Shown: positions 36,473 to 48,389, counted from the first letter of the stretch. The stretch is DNA of 64,000 nt from Dermanyssus gallinae (GCA_003439945.1 QVRM01002155.1:218691-282690); one strand, 5' to 3'. The notes: generated from the sequence alone by a model not told the origin. A program made the numbers and translations.

Positions 36473-37039
36473 CACCGTTGTAACTACACTCTCGTTCATA
36501 CGCCTTCCTACTCTTACAGTTTTGTATCACACTTACCATCATCACGTGTGGACCGGGTTTATGGCTACAAGTAATCGTCGTATTACTGTTAGTGGTGTCT
36601 CCCAATATCGGCATCATTAGCGTCGACGCGTCGCGACTTACTGTGAGTCTGTACGATACGCGTCATCAGCCCAACGTAGGGAGAGATACACGCGCGGACG
36701 CGCACGCCGAGGCCAATTGCGCCATCTACGCTCCGGCCCGCCACTGGCTCCAAACTTATCTCATCAGCAAACTTACCTAGCACACTATGTACTTTTCGTA
36801 CTACTACTACTACTACTCATCGGGCAGCTGCTACACTGTACAGTCACGGACATTCATTGCATATCGATTGACTTCTCGTTCAGGACGACAACGACGACAA
36901 CGACAACGACGAAAGTGGCTGCCGGTGTCGTGGTCGGTGGCCCACTCCGGCGCAGCCCACTTTCGGCGAGCCTTGTCACTAGCAATACTGAACTCGGTAT
37001 CGAACAATCATAATAAATATTTAAATAGGACAACCAACA

Positions 37040-37180
37040 TCATCATCACCGTCGTAATCACCGTCGTCATCATCATCAGTCATCATCGTCGTCATCACCA
37101 TCAGCATCATCACCATCAGCATCAGTAGCAGCATCGTAATCGCCGCCACAATCGTCAAAATCAACATCATCATCATCATA
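37040..37180. repeat. CAT/ATC/GTC array, ~140 bp
   Basis: Imperfect trinucleotides just downstream of the gene's 3' end. Confidence 0.9.
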
Positions 37181-37287
37181 ATCACGCTGATCCTTCGTAA
37201 CGATCGTGAGTCATTTGTCGTTAGACGTCTTCACTGTCTTCTCCAACACTCGAAACGATGGGTGGACGATTAGGCGCCGTCTGCTGT

Positions 37288-37506
37288 TCACCGCCACCAC
37301 CAGCAGCAGTAGCTTGGGCCAGCGGACGACACCGAGCAGAGTGCCGACACAATGAACGACGCGATCACGATAGCGCCCGCGGTCGCTGCGCCGGTGCTGG
37401 ACGCCGCCGCTGCCGCCCGGACGGCGTCGGACGCCATTGCCGCCCTCGACGCCGTATCGAGCGTGTTGTCGCAGTCCGAGTGGCCCTGCAGGACCTGCAA
37501 TCGCAT
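37288..37506 (-). CDS. Possible alternative C-terminal coding segment with a hydrophobic tail
   Basis: Downstream of exon 10, in a different frame, an open segment has strong G/C preference at third positions. It reads MRLQVLQGHSDCDNTLDTAS, an Ala-rich linker, then the hydrophobic stretch AGAIVIASFIVSALCSVSS before a stop. The frame is open a further 57 bases upstream of this Met. A membrane or GPI-type tail is what I would expect at the end of this extracellular protein, so this may be the true C-terminus reached by an extra splice or by a repeat-length frameshift. I could not find a convincing splice pair that joins it to exon 10. Confidence 0.3.
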   Translation of the reverse strand: MRLQVLQGHSDCDNTLDTASRAAMASDAVRAAAAASSTGAATAGAIVIASFIVSALCSVSSAGPSYCCWWWR

Positions 37507-37577
37507 GACGGCGACAGGAGGTTTCGTCGTCCTCTTCGCCGTCTCGGCCTCGCGACGCGTCCATCAGGTCGTCGTGC

Positions 37578-37876
37578 TCAAGCCGGACGGGCCTGACGCC
37601 ACCGCCTGACTCCGTCGTGCGTACGTATCGTTTGGCCATGGCCATGGACAACGGCTGATGATGATGATGATGATAATGATGACGATGATGATAATGATGA
37701 CGATGAAGACGACGCAAGTGACGATGTCGCCTGCACTGGACACTGGTGCGGGTAGATCGTCAGCGAGTAGAAGCGATCGTGACGATGGTACACGAAACAC
37801 TGGCTGCCTTTGCCCTCCTCCTCGACGATCATGTACGTCGTATTGCCTCGCCGGTAGTGGCCGTAACAGGCAAAGT
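37578..37876 (-). CDS. Exon 10: DUF7045-like domain followed by a Ser-rich microsatellite-encoded tail
   Basis: After a GTTGCAG acceptor the exon encodes residues 442-540: FACYGHYRRGNTTYMIVEEE, GSQCFVYHRHDRFYSLTIYP, HQCP, then a run of Ser with a few Leu encoded by a (TCA/TCG)n tract, and a stop at 37578-37580. The C-x-G-x-W/Y...TTY-x-I-V...C-F-V-Y pattern fits the last domain of the family. NTT is a sequon. The tail beyond HQCP is uncertain, because the other two frames are also open across the repeat. A GTACGC donor-like site near 37626 or a length change in the repeat could redirect the end. Confidence 0.75.
37657..37711. repeat. (GAT)n array inside exon 10
   Basis: On the coding strand it reads TCA/TCG and encodes the Ser-rich tail. 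Confidence 0.9.
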
Positions 37877-38274
37877 CTGCAACCGGATCATGCATGCATT
37901 CATCCACATTTGTCCCCCGGGTGAGCGGCCGAGAGTGAACGAAAGAGGGAGGAGAAAGGGAAAAAGGGAGAACAAGAGAAACAACAACAAAAAAAACACA
38001 TAGCCAGAGTGTTAGACGTGATCACTACTCACACTCGGTCAGCTCGAGCTAAGCATTAACTACACGACCAGGTTATTAGCAAAGCGCCAAGCAGCGCCAG
38101 GCGAGGCTGCTGTCGTCCATGCCGCCGCGCTTGACACCGAAAGTTGTCTTGATCCTAAATCTTTGACGAACAAGCCCACAGGCTACAGCCATCGGGCTGC
38201 CACCATCACAACCGAGCAACAGGCGGGCAAGTAAGTTCAACTGACTGATATTGTCAGTTCAAGTGCGCACTTAC

Positions 38275-38439
38275 GTCGGGCTGACTTGAAGGGACCGCAC
38301 GATGAATAGAACGCCATTGATGTCTTGTGAACGCAGCCGAGTGTGGTTGTGGGAGCCTTGCACTCCTCCGGAGGGAACACTGATTTGCCTATCACCTTTA
38401 GTGAGGTGCCGTGCAGAACACACTTCCTCTGCGTCGCAC
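38275..38439 (-). CDS. Exon 9: QRKC...TLGC...SSC segment
   Basis: 165 nt, acceptor ACTTCAG, donor GTAAGT, residues 387-441. It reads ATQRKCVLHGTSLKVIGKS, then PPEECKAPTTTLGCVHKTSM, then AFYSSCGPFKSAR. Another frame is also open here, but only this one continues from exon 8 and has the C-x(n)-EEC-x(n)-LGC-x(n)-SSC spacing expected of the family. It ends in phase 1; exon 10 completes a His codon. Confidence 0.82.
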
Positions 38440-39053
38440 CTGAAGTATTCGTACACACACACACAAGTTAAGTGAGTAAGTAAGTATGTTTTTATGAAAC
38501 AAAATCCACTCATGAGCAGATCGGCTACATAAAACGATCTGCTAGATGATCAGATATTGATCATCGACATCAAAAGAACTATCTGAATCCCCCAATACTC
38601 TGTGAGCCGCATACCTTAGACAACTTAGCAGGGTCGAATCGTTGCCCAATAGCTAGCAACTATATATCACACCCCTCTATACTTGAACTTCTTCAAAAGC
38701 GGAAGCTGACAACAGCCCATGCCTCTGTTGAACACGAATTCGTCACGGATCCGATCAGAGAGGCAAACAGAGTTAACGAATTAAAGCTGCGCAAAAATAT
38801 GCGGAAGGGGGGGGGGGCAGCTGGTAGAAACAGTAGTGCAGAGATTGAAGGGGACGAAGGGAGGGCTAGCGTGCTAAACCCCACAGATGAGGTGTAACAC
38901 CACAATTATTCTGCACTGGAAGCGCGTTTGCCCGCCTGGATGCAAATTTGATGATGATGATGATGATGTTTTCATTGGCGTTGTTGTTACTCTGTTTACT
39001 GGAAGGCTGGCCTACCGCAAACACCTTTGCAACGAGCGGCAATCATTACTCAC

Positions 39054-39199
39054 GGTAGAGCGTATCGAAGTTGCGACTTTCTCTGTCATAGTACGGCTGA
39101 TAGCAGGCTTCCTTCACTGCCGAGGCGGGCGAGCCCATCTGCATTTCCACCACGTGCTCGGAACGCCGATGGAACGTCACACAGCGATAACTTGTCTCA
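39054..39199 (-). CDS. Exon 8: YRCVTFHRRSEHVVEMQMG segment
   Basis: 146 nt bounded by a GTTGCAG acceptor and a GTGAGT donor encode residues 338-386. The first base completes Cys; then ETSYRCVTFHRRSEHVVEMQ, an AVKEACYQPYYD stretch, and FDTLY. The C-x4-Y-x-C-x-x-F...R-x-x-H-V-x-E order matches the end of the third domain as I recall it. The trailing base pairs with exon 9 to give Arg in the frame that keeps exon 9's Cys pattern, confirming both junctions. Confidence 0.85.
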
Positions 39200-39586
39200 C
39201 TGCAACACACAACAATTAATGGCAAAAACAACCAGAGTGATAAGCTGCATTAGATCGCTGCCGACACACACGAGACCCAATGTTCTACTTAGCCAGCTTA
39301 ACTAATCGCTCCTTGGGCACAATCGAATTTTGCGTCCGTGCAGAGCTACAGCAGTACGCTAGATCTCAATTCGGTCTGTGCTCTCTCTGCTCTATTGCGC
39401 CTCATGTAATAGAAGCATTGCAGTAGAACCAGAACTATTCGGTGACTATTTGAAATTCTGGAAATGCCGGCCGGAAATGTTTGGCCACGTACACTCATAG
39501 GCGCCCAGCAATCGTATCAAAGTTTTTATTTGCCCCAGATGCCTGCTAGACCACAAAATAAAGTCTAATTGCTGGCTGGTCAAGCG

Positions 39587-39588
<2 letters not shown>

Positions 39589-39636
<48 letters not shown>

Positions 39637-39660
39637 TTATATATATATATATATATATAC
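39589..39660. repeat. (TA)n, ~72 bp, in intron 7
   Basis: Interrupted once by GTATATTTA. Confidence 0.95.
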
Positions 39661-40171
39661 ATGCATACATACAGAGAAAGATCGAGAGAGATATATTTGT
39701 GTATATGTAGAATTTAACGCAATAAGTTGGCTTTCATACAATTCCCTAATGTGTGCGAGTGTACGTGTAGGCCGAATGGCGGAATCTGCTTTGGGGGCCA
39801 CCACTACGAAGTGATGAAGGCCTGAAGTCGCGTTATGGGGTCGCCTTGTGTATGCTATACAAATTAGATCCCACATCGCATTCGAAGTCGAAAGGCCCCC
39901 ATCTACGCAGTACTACGACAGCAGCGACTGCTGCTTCCACGGCTGGCAGTCATTAGATGCTGCAGTCATAAGTGTTAAGTGGTGCTTCCGGGCAAGAGGC
40001 GTAGACATATCCACACTCATGGCGGTGGTGAGAGCGGCGCCGGCGGAAACGACGAAGCTGACGACAACTGTGATGGTCGCACGTGCGTGCCAACGCTAAC
40101 CGTGTTTTGGCTATTGCCCATTACCGCAAACCTATTAAGGCTGAATTACATCAGCTGCACAGCAACATTTA

Positions 40172-40175
40172 CACA

Positions 40176-40208
<33 letters not shown>

Positions 40209-40297
40209 GGGCCTGTGTGCGATCGCAATGGGTGGCAGACACTAGCGGAGCACGGCGGAATTGTACATAAACATGCATATATATATATATATATACA
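40172..40297. repeat. Two (TA)n arrays in intron 7
   Basis: Arrays at about 40176-40208 and 40276-40297. Confidence 0.9.
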
Positions 40298-43200
40298 TAA
40301 AGTGAGAAGAGGGAGTATTGCAGTAATCCGTGCCACAGCCTTAGTAGTGATCGCAACAGCAACAAACTCGGCGGTAGTAGTGGTGGTGGTGGTGGTAGTA
40401 GTAGTAGTAGCTTCAACAGCAATATCCGCGATAGTAGCAACAAAACCAACAATAACAACACCAAAAGCAACAACAAAAACATCATCTACTTAGAGGAGAA
40501 AAGCAGCATCAACAAATGAATGCACAGAGCTGGCAGAGCAGTCACGTTCGCTTGCCCAAATCCCTGCTGGTTAGGCAGATCGCAGTGTCTGTCTGCCTTC
40601 TTCGTTCTAGGTGCACCAAGTCCACGATCCCCCGCCGTCTCTGCCGGACCTTCTGCTGGAGGTGCTGCTGCTGCTGCCGCCGCCTCTGGGTCATCAGACC
40701 GCCGGCGCTGTTGTCGCTGCTGTCTCAGCGGTGCCTTGTCGAGGCCCTCACGTCTCACACGCGACCGAACCCTCATTGGTTCGCTTACTCACGGACCAAC
40801 TACCCTCATTGGTGCGCGCCGCACACACTCTCACCATACGCCGGCTACGTGGAGTAAGCTCGCTCAACCTAGCTCTCATTCGCCGCTCGCCCACAACTAC
40901 ATAGCTGTAGCTCGGCGCGGTAAGGAAGAGACGGCCCTTCAGCTTCTGCTGTTGTCGTGGTCGGCGTCGTTGTTGTCGTACCTTCACTGCCGTTAGTTAT
41001 CCCTGTTGCAGCAGCTGCAGCTGCCATCACAGCAGTAACTAGTGCAACTAGTCCTACAACAACAACACCTAACAACAACTACAACTACTACCATCACTAT
41101 GGCTGTTATGACTGTATTGTTATTGTTGCTGCTGATCCCACTGCGGGCAGGTAGGTGTGCGCCAATGCAGTTGTTGATCTTCTGCGCTTGCCACTGCGGC
41201 CACTGCATTGTTCATACGTGCAGTCGTCAGGATGAAGTCAAACAGTGGCAGCGTCACGCCTCGTTCCCACATCTATCTGGTCTACGCGCCCCCCAGCTGT
41301 GAGGACCACAAAGAGCTGTACAGCGTGGGGAGAGAGAAAGAAGGTAACTCCGACGACATTCGACTGTATGGCGGCATCATGGACGGCAGTCGCCACAGTC
41401 ATAAAAACAATGTGAACCACCTACACCGTGAGGCCATTCAAACGTTGGGTGAACCATTTTTGCATGTATCCTTCCTCTCGTCATGGTCGTTCTCGTTCCC
41501 GGCGCCGTTGCTTCGTCGTCGTCGGCGTCGTTGTCGTTGTTGCCATCCAAAAGCAACAGCAGCAGCAGAAGAAGAGAGATTGCGTGGTCGTATAGTAGAA
41601 ACCTGGCAATACCACATGCTAGAGCCTTTACCTCTGTTCCTCCCCCTCCCTCACACTTCCCTAGGTTAGCCCCTAGACTGCCGTCTCTCCTAGCCCCTCC
41701 CCTCCATCGTACCTACCTGCGCCTAACTAGATGCCACCTTTTCGCTAGACGACGGGTGGACGACAGACGGGCCTCCTGCAACCTCCTACCACTCGCATCA
41801 TTACGATTGCCGTTCTGCGGTGCCATCCATATACAGTGTGCAACGGGCAGCACACGGGATTATGTGCAAGCTGTGGCCGCATTTCCAAGGCTTAAGGCAA
41901 GCAGCGTGGCTCGCCACCGTGTGATGTTCCTGCTCATCCAGACCTTCCGTCCGACCTCGCCTGTCACCAGCTAATTCTGCAGTTGCAGACCGTGATGAAT
42001 CTTGGAGAAATATAATGCCCAGGGCTATCCCCCGTTCCCCACCCCACTCCTAAACCCTGTCGGAAACCAACCCTGTTAGGTTCCTGCGATCTCTCACCAA
42101 CCGCCGCCACCGCCGCCTGAAGCTCGCCGGCTACTGATGTCACAAACTTTTTGCCTGCTTGTTTTTTTTTTGCCATACTGCCTCATAGGTTGAACGCGTG
42201 CCTCGCCGCGCTTCGAACTTGGCAAGCCATGTTGCTGCCGAACTGCCATCTTTATTGCACAGTACAACTGCTGCGCGCCTTCTCGTCGCCGCCAACGCTG
42301 TAGTCGTTGCTACAGCGTTGGCGGATGGTCATCGCGCAGAGAGCTCACGTGCTCACGCGGTGGCAGTAGCGATTCCTGGCACAGCTCATTTTCCCGCGCC
42401 GGCCATCCATCGCCTTCTCTTTACCTCTCCACCTTCGTTTTCTTCTTCTTCTTCTTCGTCTTCTTCTTCGTTTTTCCCCTCTTATTCTTCCAACGCCACA
42501 CATGGGTAATCATCCGTTGTCAGGACGGGATCAGTGCAAACATTATTCACTCCTCGATAATATAATAAATCATACGCTCTGCGTGTTGTACTGCTATGTA
42601 CTACTACTGTCTGTCTGCCTTTCTGCGTCGTTTTCCCGTGCGTCTGTGTGTGCTTCGATGTGTGTGTGCGTGCGAACGATGTTGTGGATGTGTAGATCGG
42701 TGGTTGAGCGTATACGGAAGCGACGGAATTAGACGGGGGAGAGGTGCGCCCGTGTGCGTATAGGTCCGTCGGGACCAGCCCAGTAGACAGAACCCACAAG
42801 CCAATACTACGAGAAACGGGACAACTAAAGGCCTTCATCATGTCTGCATCCCCACGCAGCTCCTTCCGCCCCTCCAAGCAACCTCCGCAAACTGGCCAAT
42901 GGCTATCAGAGGACCCACCCGGACTTGCATGCGCGGTCGGCCGCGGCGGACTGGAATAGGGGCAAGTCGGACCTCGGGCATAGTCTACTCTGCATGCGCC
43001 GGTGGGTGGCTGCCCGGAGAGTGTAGCAGCTAGGTGACTCAGCTGAGAGTTTTTGGTCCCGCTTTGGTAGCTTCCCTTCGTCACCCGACCAAGGGGATTG
43101 GTCACAGTAGCGAAGTAGGAGATGTTGATCAGCCGAACGCTTCAGTCACTTCCCGGGCAAAAGCGACCGATCCGCAGACCACGGCAGCAAGAGCACTAAT

Positions 43201-43599
43201 CATTATCACCATCATAATCATCATCATCGCCATAACGGCGCAAGGAATAGCAGCGGTGAAATTTCCTTTTATTCAGCAAGAGCTCTCTTTTTGCCGTACT
43301 TGTTTACACACACCCAGCCTAGTGTCTCCTGTGAATCGAACTCTCTTCACCGGTTATCCGTGCATCGCCATTCCACACCCCTGGCCCTTGGGTCTTCACT
43401 GGCCGCACTGCCGAAGAAGTCCAACAAACTTCTGCCAGACAGTTCAGCCTCTTATTATCATAGATAGATGATACCGGTCTAGGATTAATTTAAATTCAAA
43501 TAATTAAATTGTATTATAGCACACCTTCTGCGCCCCTCATGCTACTCGAGCTGCCTGATAAGCGTGAGCGTCTAAATTTCCGCCTAACTTATTACTTAC

Positions 43600-43867
43600 C
43601 ACTTTTGCTGGTACTCGACAACGTAGCTGTACGTTCCGTTAATTTCATCAGGGTTGTAGTTGACCATTTGGTGAATACAGACTGCGCGGCTGTCTTCCTC
43701 GCCTTCTTCCGATATCGTCAGCTCACGAAGCGTTGTCGAAAAGATAACTCGAACCCTCGGTTCACCGCCAGCTGTCCTCCTTCGGCCGATCTTTGTCCAA
43801 ACCGGGCGTTTCTTGTCCTTCTCCCACATATATAAGGGAAATGAGCACTGCGGTTGTGGGCTTTCCA
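43600..43867 (-). CDS. Exon 7: DUF7043-like domain, largest exon
   Basis: 268 nt with acceptor TTTTTCAG and donor GTAAGT encode residues 249-337. It opens ESPQPQCSFPLYMW, contains a basic linker, VIFSTTLRELTIS, an acidic run, AVCIHQMVNYNP, the sequon NGT, and ends SYVVEYQQK plus two bases. Those two bases plus the first base of exon 8 give a Cys codon. The C-x-FP...W opening followed by a Cys about 60 residues later resembles the third domain of the family. Confidence 0.85.
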
Positions 43868-44730
43868 CTGAAAAACGGATAAGATATAGACTCCTGGTGA
43901 AGCAAATTACGACAATTTACGTTTAGCCCAATTAAACCACGGCGATTGTGTTCCTTTGTCTAATAGCACGACGTAATGCTGTCAAACGTGTAATCGAGGC
44001 AAACACGATATCAAGACATTAGTGGAAACTAATGGAATCTTTTCTAGATAAGATTTGAGTAAAAAAAGAAAAATATTTACAACTATATTCATGCATGTAA
44101 CTATGTAGTAAATATACATAATCATGTATGCATTAATTTTGATTTTTACACTACATCACATATATAGTTACGTTATATATAGGTATCTCTATATACACAA
44201 ATAGATAACAAGCAGCAATGGAAAGCGTTTGTTAGTAACTTTATAAAGACAGTGTATGTCTGTTTATTCGTTTAGGTGTTGTACATATTTTATGCTATGC
44301 GGTGAAATGTAAAGGTTGGTCCGAAAGAAAGAAAGCCGTCAAGTGTCTTCTTATTTTTTCCTACGCTCCCCATCTCCGAAAAAAAGCCAACCTTGGCATT
44401 GCAAATAAACCACATCGATGTTGCCATCCGAGAATATGCAAACTGCCAAATACGGTTACATCGAAGCCTCACGCAAACAAAAGAGGTAAACAACGCTAGA
44501 AGGTTATGCAAAAAGAGAGCCTTGCCTAACAACAGTCCAGCAGCAAAAACATTCGAACGCCTATAGAAGGCCAGCAACAGAATGGCTTGTAGGAGATAAA
44601 ACCGCCAGATAACTGCCACAGCTGTGGCCTACCTAGTGGTCTATATACGCTTAGCTTATGGACGCCTACGGTTACCGGTTACCGAGCGGTACACCAGCGA
44701 TACGCTGACACAGTGTCACCACGAAATATG

Positions 44731-44800
44731 AGTACAAAGTCGTAGTTGGACACCTACTACTTACTATACGAGTACAAATTCGTAGTTAGACACCTACTAC
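44731..44800 (+). repeat. 40-bp tandem duplication
   Basis: AGTACAAAGTCGTAGTTGGA and AGTACAAATTCGTAGTTAGA, each followed by CACCTACTAC, repeat with a 40-bp period. Confidence 0.75.
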
Positions 44801-45789
44801 GAGAGCGCACGTTCACGCTCAACTACTGATCACGCTACTATCAACGAGAGAGCCAAAGGTGCATCTATATTTTGATCTACCCATCTATAGGTCTACTTAT
44901 CTATGCGTTTCTAAACGCAAAGTGACCCTCTGTCCGTCAACTCTGTCAGTCAAATCAAAAGTTGCTCCTGTTTGACTGACAACCATAACCCACCCCCCTC
45001 GACACAACGGCGACATTCGACATGTCGGGCATGACGTGTCCCGACGACGAAACGTAGACAGGCGAACGTGGAGGGGGGCGGTTGACATCAACAACAAAGG
45101 ACGACGTGCTTGTTGTTTGTTATTATTTGATCGGCTCTGTTATTAAAGGGCGCAGTCATCCTTGCTTGCGTTACTTATTAATTCATGCTGCATACATACG
45201 CATGCAATTAGACGATAGGCTAATCGAGCATTCAGCTGTTTCTTATTCTTGTCCTGTCACGACGACCGGGGCTCGCTAGAGCGCTGTCCACAGACTGTAG
45301 TTTCTATTTTTTTTTACTACTACCCTCGTTTTATCTACCCCGGGTGCCACCAACTTGCTGCTTTCCAGATGACTGGTTAGTTATGTATTTATTGCTCGCT
45401 TATAATCCGCTGTTACGCACTGATTGAGCGTTTCGAATGACCTTCAAACATTTGCATAGAGTATTCTTGTCATGATGAGCAGGATTGAGAACTACAACGC
45501 GTCTCTCTCTCTCTCGCGCGCGCTCACTCTCTACGTAAGCGTAGGGTCCTACGTTTTTGCAATTTAAATGATCGAGACATGTTTTTGGTTAGTACAAACT
45601 GTGTTTTCTGAACAGTATGTATTTTGCAAAATTTTTAAATCGCCTCCAAATCGCGTGTTCCAATTTTTCCAGCTCTATCCCGCCGGCTTTAAGCACTGGT
45701 TTGCGTGAATCGAATAAATCTGTCTAGGCTAATTCTCTGACAGAAAGTGAAATCGTGCGGTCAGGTAAATGTTTGCCGTGGTTCGCCAG

Positions 45790-46600
45790 CATGACTCCAC
45801 ATGCTGCCAAAAATGCCTCAGTGTTTTCAGCCCGGTGGTCTAGCGCGTTGTCATCGTAGAGAAATTGTCGCCTAAGAGACGCTTTAGAGTTCTGTCGTGT
45901 GAGCGTGGTAAAAACGTTTTGTAAGTATTTTGCAGTACACTATAGTTCATCACTGTTCCATCTTCTTCCAGTTCGACCCCAGCCGCAATTCTACTCCTGG
46001 AAAAGAAGATGGCGACTACCACCTTGGCCGGCGACCGTTGGCGCTTCACTTTTGTGGGTGGAGGCGCTCCGACGCCTGATAACTGCGCGCTCTAACATTT
46101 GACCAAATGTCATGGTAATCAAAAGTGGTAATCAAAATGTATCCACATTTCTAAGGAGATTGTTTTTAAGTCTAGACTATTCTCCGTCCCGTGGGAGAAG
46201 TCTCTAAAACAAAGAAGACCGGCCCTCGTCGAATTTCATCATAAATTCGTGAGTCACAATGACTTGCGCCATTTTTCTGTCCTGTGACAAATCACGGAGT
46301 ACCCATCGAGCAGATGATATTTTTGGTAAGTCTAAGGTGGTCGGGAAGGATCTTATGGAGGGGCACGGCATTCAAGCCTAAAGCGATGCATATGTTATGC
46401 TCAAGTTTTACTTTATTTATTGTAGCCTTCACGCGGGGCACACTATCAGTTATTTTTTGGACGTACTTCACTAGATTTGCTGTTGTATTATCGTCATTCC
46501 TGTGTACAAAATTTTCCCAGGCGTTGCCTGTGAGAGAATTGACGTGCACTTTCTGCCCAAACATGAACAAAGATAGCGCTATCCACCAGTAGGTTGAATT
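45790..46600 (-). pseudogene. Mariner-type (DD34D-like) transposase relic in intron 6
   Basis: Read on the minus strand from 46570, one frame contains LGLNAVPLHKILPDHLRLTK, matching the LG-x-x-x-x-x-LHKILHDHL motif before the mariner catalytic domain. Further on, after frame changes, RSPAKVVVAIFF, LEEDGTVMNYSVLQNTYKTF and then FLYDDNALDHRAENTEAFL follow the mariner order (K-x-M-V-x-x-F-F, T-V-N-x-x-Y, H-H-D-N-A-x-x-H-T-A, F-L). The first catalytic Asp region is not clear. Multiple stops and frame shifts show long decay. It lies opposite in sense to nothing coding, within the intron between exons 6 and 7. Confidence 0.7.
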
Positions 46601-46785
46601 TTACTCGTACACTACGCGGGACAATGCAAACACATTTTAGGTCTCCATGTTTATATATATACAAAGGGAGAGAGAAACAAAGGAAAATACTCACAATATA
46701 ACGACACAATCTACCTGACGCAATCGATATATATATGCATTTTGGAAAATAATGAACGCATGCATCTGTACGACGCACAGTTAAT

Positions 46786-46786
<1 letters not shown>

Positions 46787-46842
<56 letters not shown>
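46787..46842. repeat. (TA)n, ~55 bp, in intron 6
   Basis: Followed by a short CACACATACA tract. Confidence 0.95.
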
Positions 46843-46850
<8 letters not shown>

Positions 46851-47082
46851 ATATATATAATCGTATCCATGTATCGATAACTTAATGAATAAATTAACGT
46901 ATAAATTCATGGGTTAGACAGGTTTCGCATCAAGGCGATCAATGCATCTTACGTGCTGTGCGACATGGTTTATAATTCCAACCGAAATAAACCCTACCAG
47001 AATAAACGTACTAGAAATTCTATCGACTAACTACAAATAACAAAAATACTTAATAGAATTCAGCGTGTGAGGCAGATCATAC

Positions 47083-47197
47083 CAATATGCAGCTTCATCA
47101 CGCGTGATCCTTCATGAGCAGAATAGACTCCGAAACAGGTCGCGTCGGCGCTTTCGGCAAGATAGATCGTCTTGCTAACAACATCATGCTGGTACAT
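47083..47197 (-). CDS. Exon 6: YLAESADATC...EGSR segment
   Basis: A GGTTCCAG acceptor and a GTATGA donor bound 115 nt, residues 211-248. The readable core is TIYLAESADATCFGVYSAHE followed by GSRVMKL. The AxSxDATC...EGSR pattern is a family signature. The donor GTATGA is weaker than the others, but the single leftover base is completed to Val by exon 7. An alternative donor cannot be excluded without transcript data. Confidence 0.8.
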
Positions 47198-47583
47198 CTG
47201 GAACCGAAACAAACGTAACCTTCCCTCATTCTGCACAAACTTGTTTCTCTTATACATAATACGATATCACTTAGCCTGTAAAGTGAGCCAACTCAATCTT
47301 ACATGCACTACGATAAATCTAAACTAACATGTAAAATTGTATATCCAAATGTGAATAATTGTACCATATACGGTATATTCTAGTAGACCTATGAATAAGG
47401 AATGACCCTAGTCTGTGACACGAAAATTATATGAATTGGATATTTGATGAATTGGAATCAACCAATAATGTAATAATTAGGAAAAAAATTGCTTTCTTGT
47501 ACTTCTACTATGTCTGCAACACAGCAAAGCAAAGCATTTGCTTGGTTTACGGATTTAAGGATTTGTAACTAGATTTGACTTAC

Positions 47584-47705
47584 GTAGCATCTGTAGTGCG
47601 CCGGATCGTTATGATTTCGGATGTGGTCCTTCTTGTTGACCATCTTGCCAATGAAGTACAGTTGATTGCCCTCCCGCCATCGGGCAACACACGTCAACTC
47701 CTCAG
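47584..47705 (-). CDS. Exon 5: EELTCVARW...HYRCY segment
   Basis: 122 nt between a short AATAG acceptor and a GTAAGT donor encode residues 170-210: EELTCVARWREGNQLYFIGK, then a Lys/His-rich stretch, then AHYRCY. The Cys-x-A-x-W and R-C-Y pattern follows exon 4 in the family as I recall it. The exon ends in phase 0 and exon 6 begins in phase 0. The intron separating it from exon 4 is only 257 bp. Confidence 0.85.
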
Positions 47706-47962
47706 CTATTGGGACGCACCGCAGATAAAAACTAAGTTACTAGGTGCTCGGGGAAAGGCATAGCTAATAAAAATACTTTTGTTGCCATGCAAGAACACCA
47801 AACGCACGCTTTGTCGCTGAGCCAAACTGCTAAGGTTTCTGCAGTTTCGACGTTAGCAGCTGATTGTGTACGCCTATGATTCATACGAGGGAACTTGAAC
47901 GCGCTCATCCATCCAAGTGAGGTCAGCTTCGACGGCACCAAGGGAAAGAGGTAGCAACTTAC

Positions 47963-48139
47963 TGGAGGACTCGGTGCCGATGACTTCAGCGCACGCCTGG
48001 AACCGAAACATTAGGCGCGTGTTGTTCTGGTTGCACTGGTCGACAGAAGACTGCGGCTGGCGACATTCGCCGTGGTTGCGATTGTACGAGAACCGGTAAC
48101 GCTGGTCGGCCAGGGGACAGCGTTCAGGCGTTGCGTTCA
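47963..48139 (-). CDS. Exon 4: DUF7042-like FSYNR...GEC domain
   Basis: The exon has acceptor CCACAG and donor GTAAGT and encodes residues 111-169. It starts V-NATPERCPLADQRYRFSYN, continues GECRQPQSSVDQC, then RLMFRFQACAEV, and ends GTESS. Four Cys and the R-F-S-Y-N-R/G-E-C/S-S-V-D-x-C/R-F-Q-A-C order are strong family signatures. NAT and NNT are N-glycosylation sequons, consistent with an extracellular location. The split codons at both ends match exons 3 and 5. Confidence 0.88.
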
Positions 48140-48266
48140 CTGTGGTCAGAGATCATGGCGGTTAGAACTACTCATGATGGTCCGTCCTACGACAGCCACC
48201 GACCATATCGATGGTTGGCAGGACGGTCCTACAAATCGGGGGGTACGAGGAGGAGACTGCCCCGCC

Positions 48267-48273
48267 GCATAAA

Positions 48274-48316
<43 letters not shown>

Positions 48317-48339
48317 TAATAATAATAATAATAATAATA

Positions 48340-48388
<49 letters not shown>
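48267..48388. repeat. (AAT)n, ~120 bp
   Basis: Two single-base phase breaks; abuts the 5' edge of the LINE fragment. Confidence 0.95.
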
Positions 48389-48389
48389 T

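Larger units (their letters stand above)
31850..37200. other. No gene recognised
   Basis: Contains TTG, CGG (33498-33524) and ATC tracts, a C run at 33155-33172 and unique sequence; it lies downstream of the 3' end of the host gene. Confidence 0.45.

Noticed and set aside
37211..37717. 168-codon minus-strand His/Arg/Gly-rich frame overlapping exon 10
   Set aside because: Starts inside the microsatellite with poly-His; kept only as one of the open alternatives for the gene's C-terminus.
41483..41974. 163-codon plus-strand frame in intron 7
   Set aside because: Composition-driven (Ser, Arg, Pro) open frame with no motif; lies antisense within the intron between exons 7 and 8.
42482..43105. 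207-codon minus-strand frame between exons 7 and 8
   Set aside because: Splice phases from exon 7 join directly to exon 8, so no exon is needed here; no motif seen.
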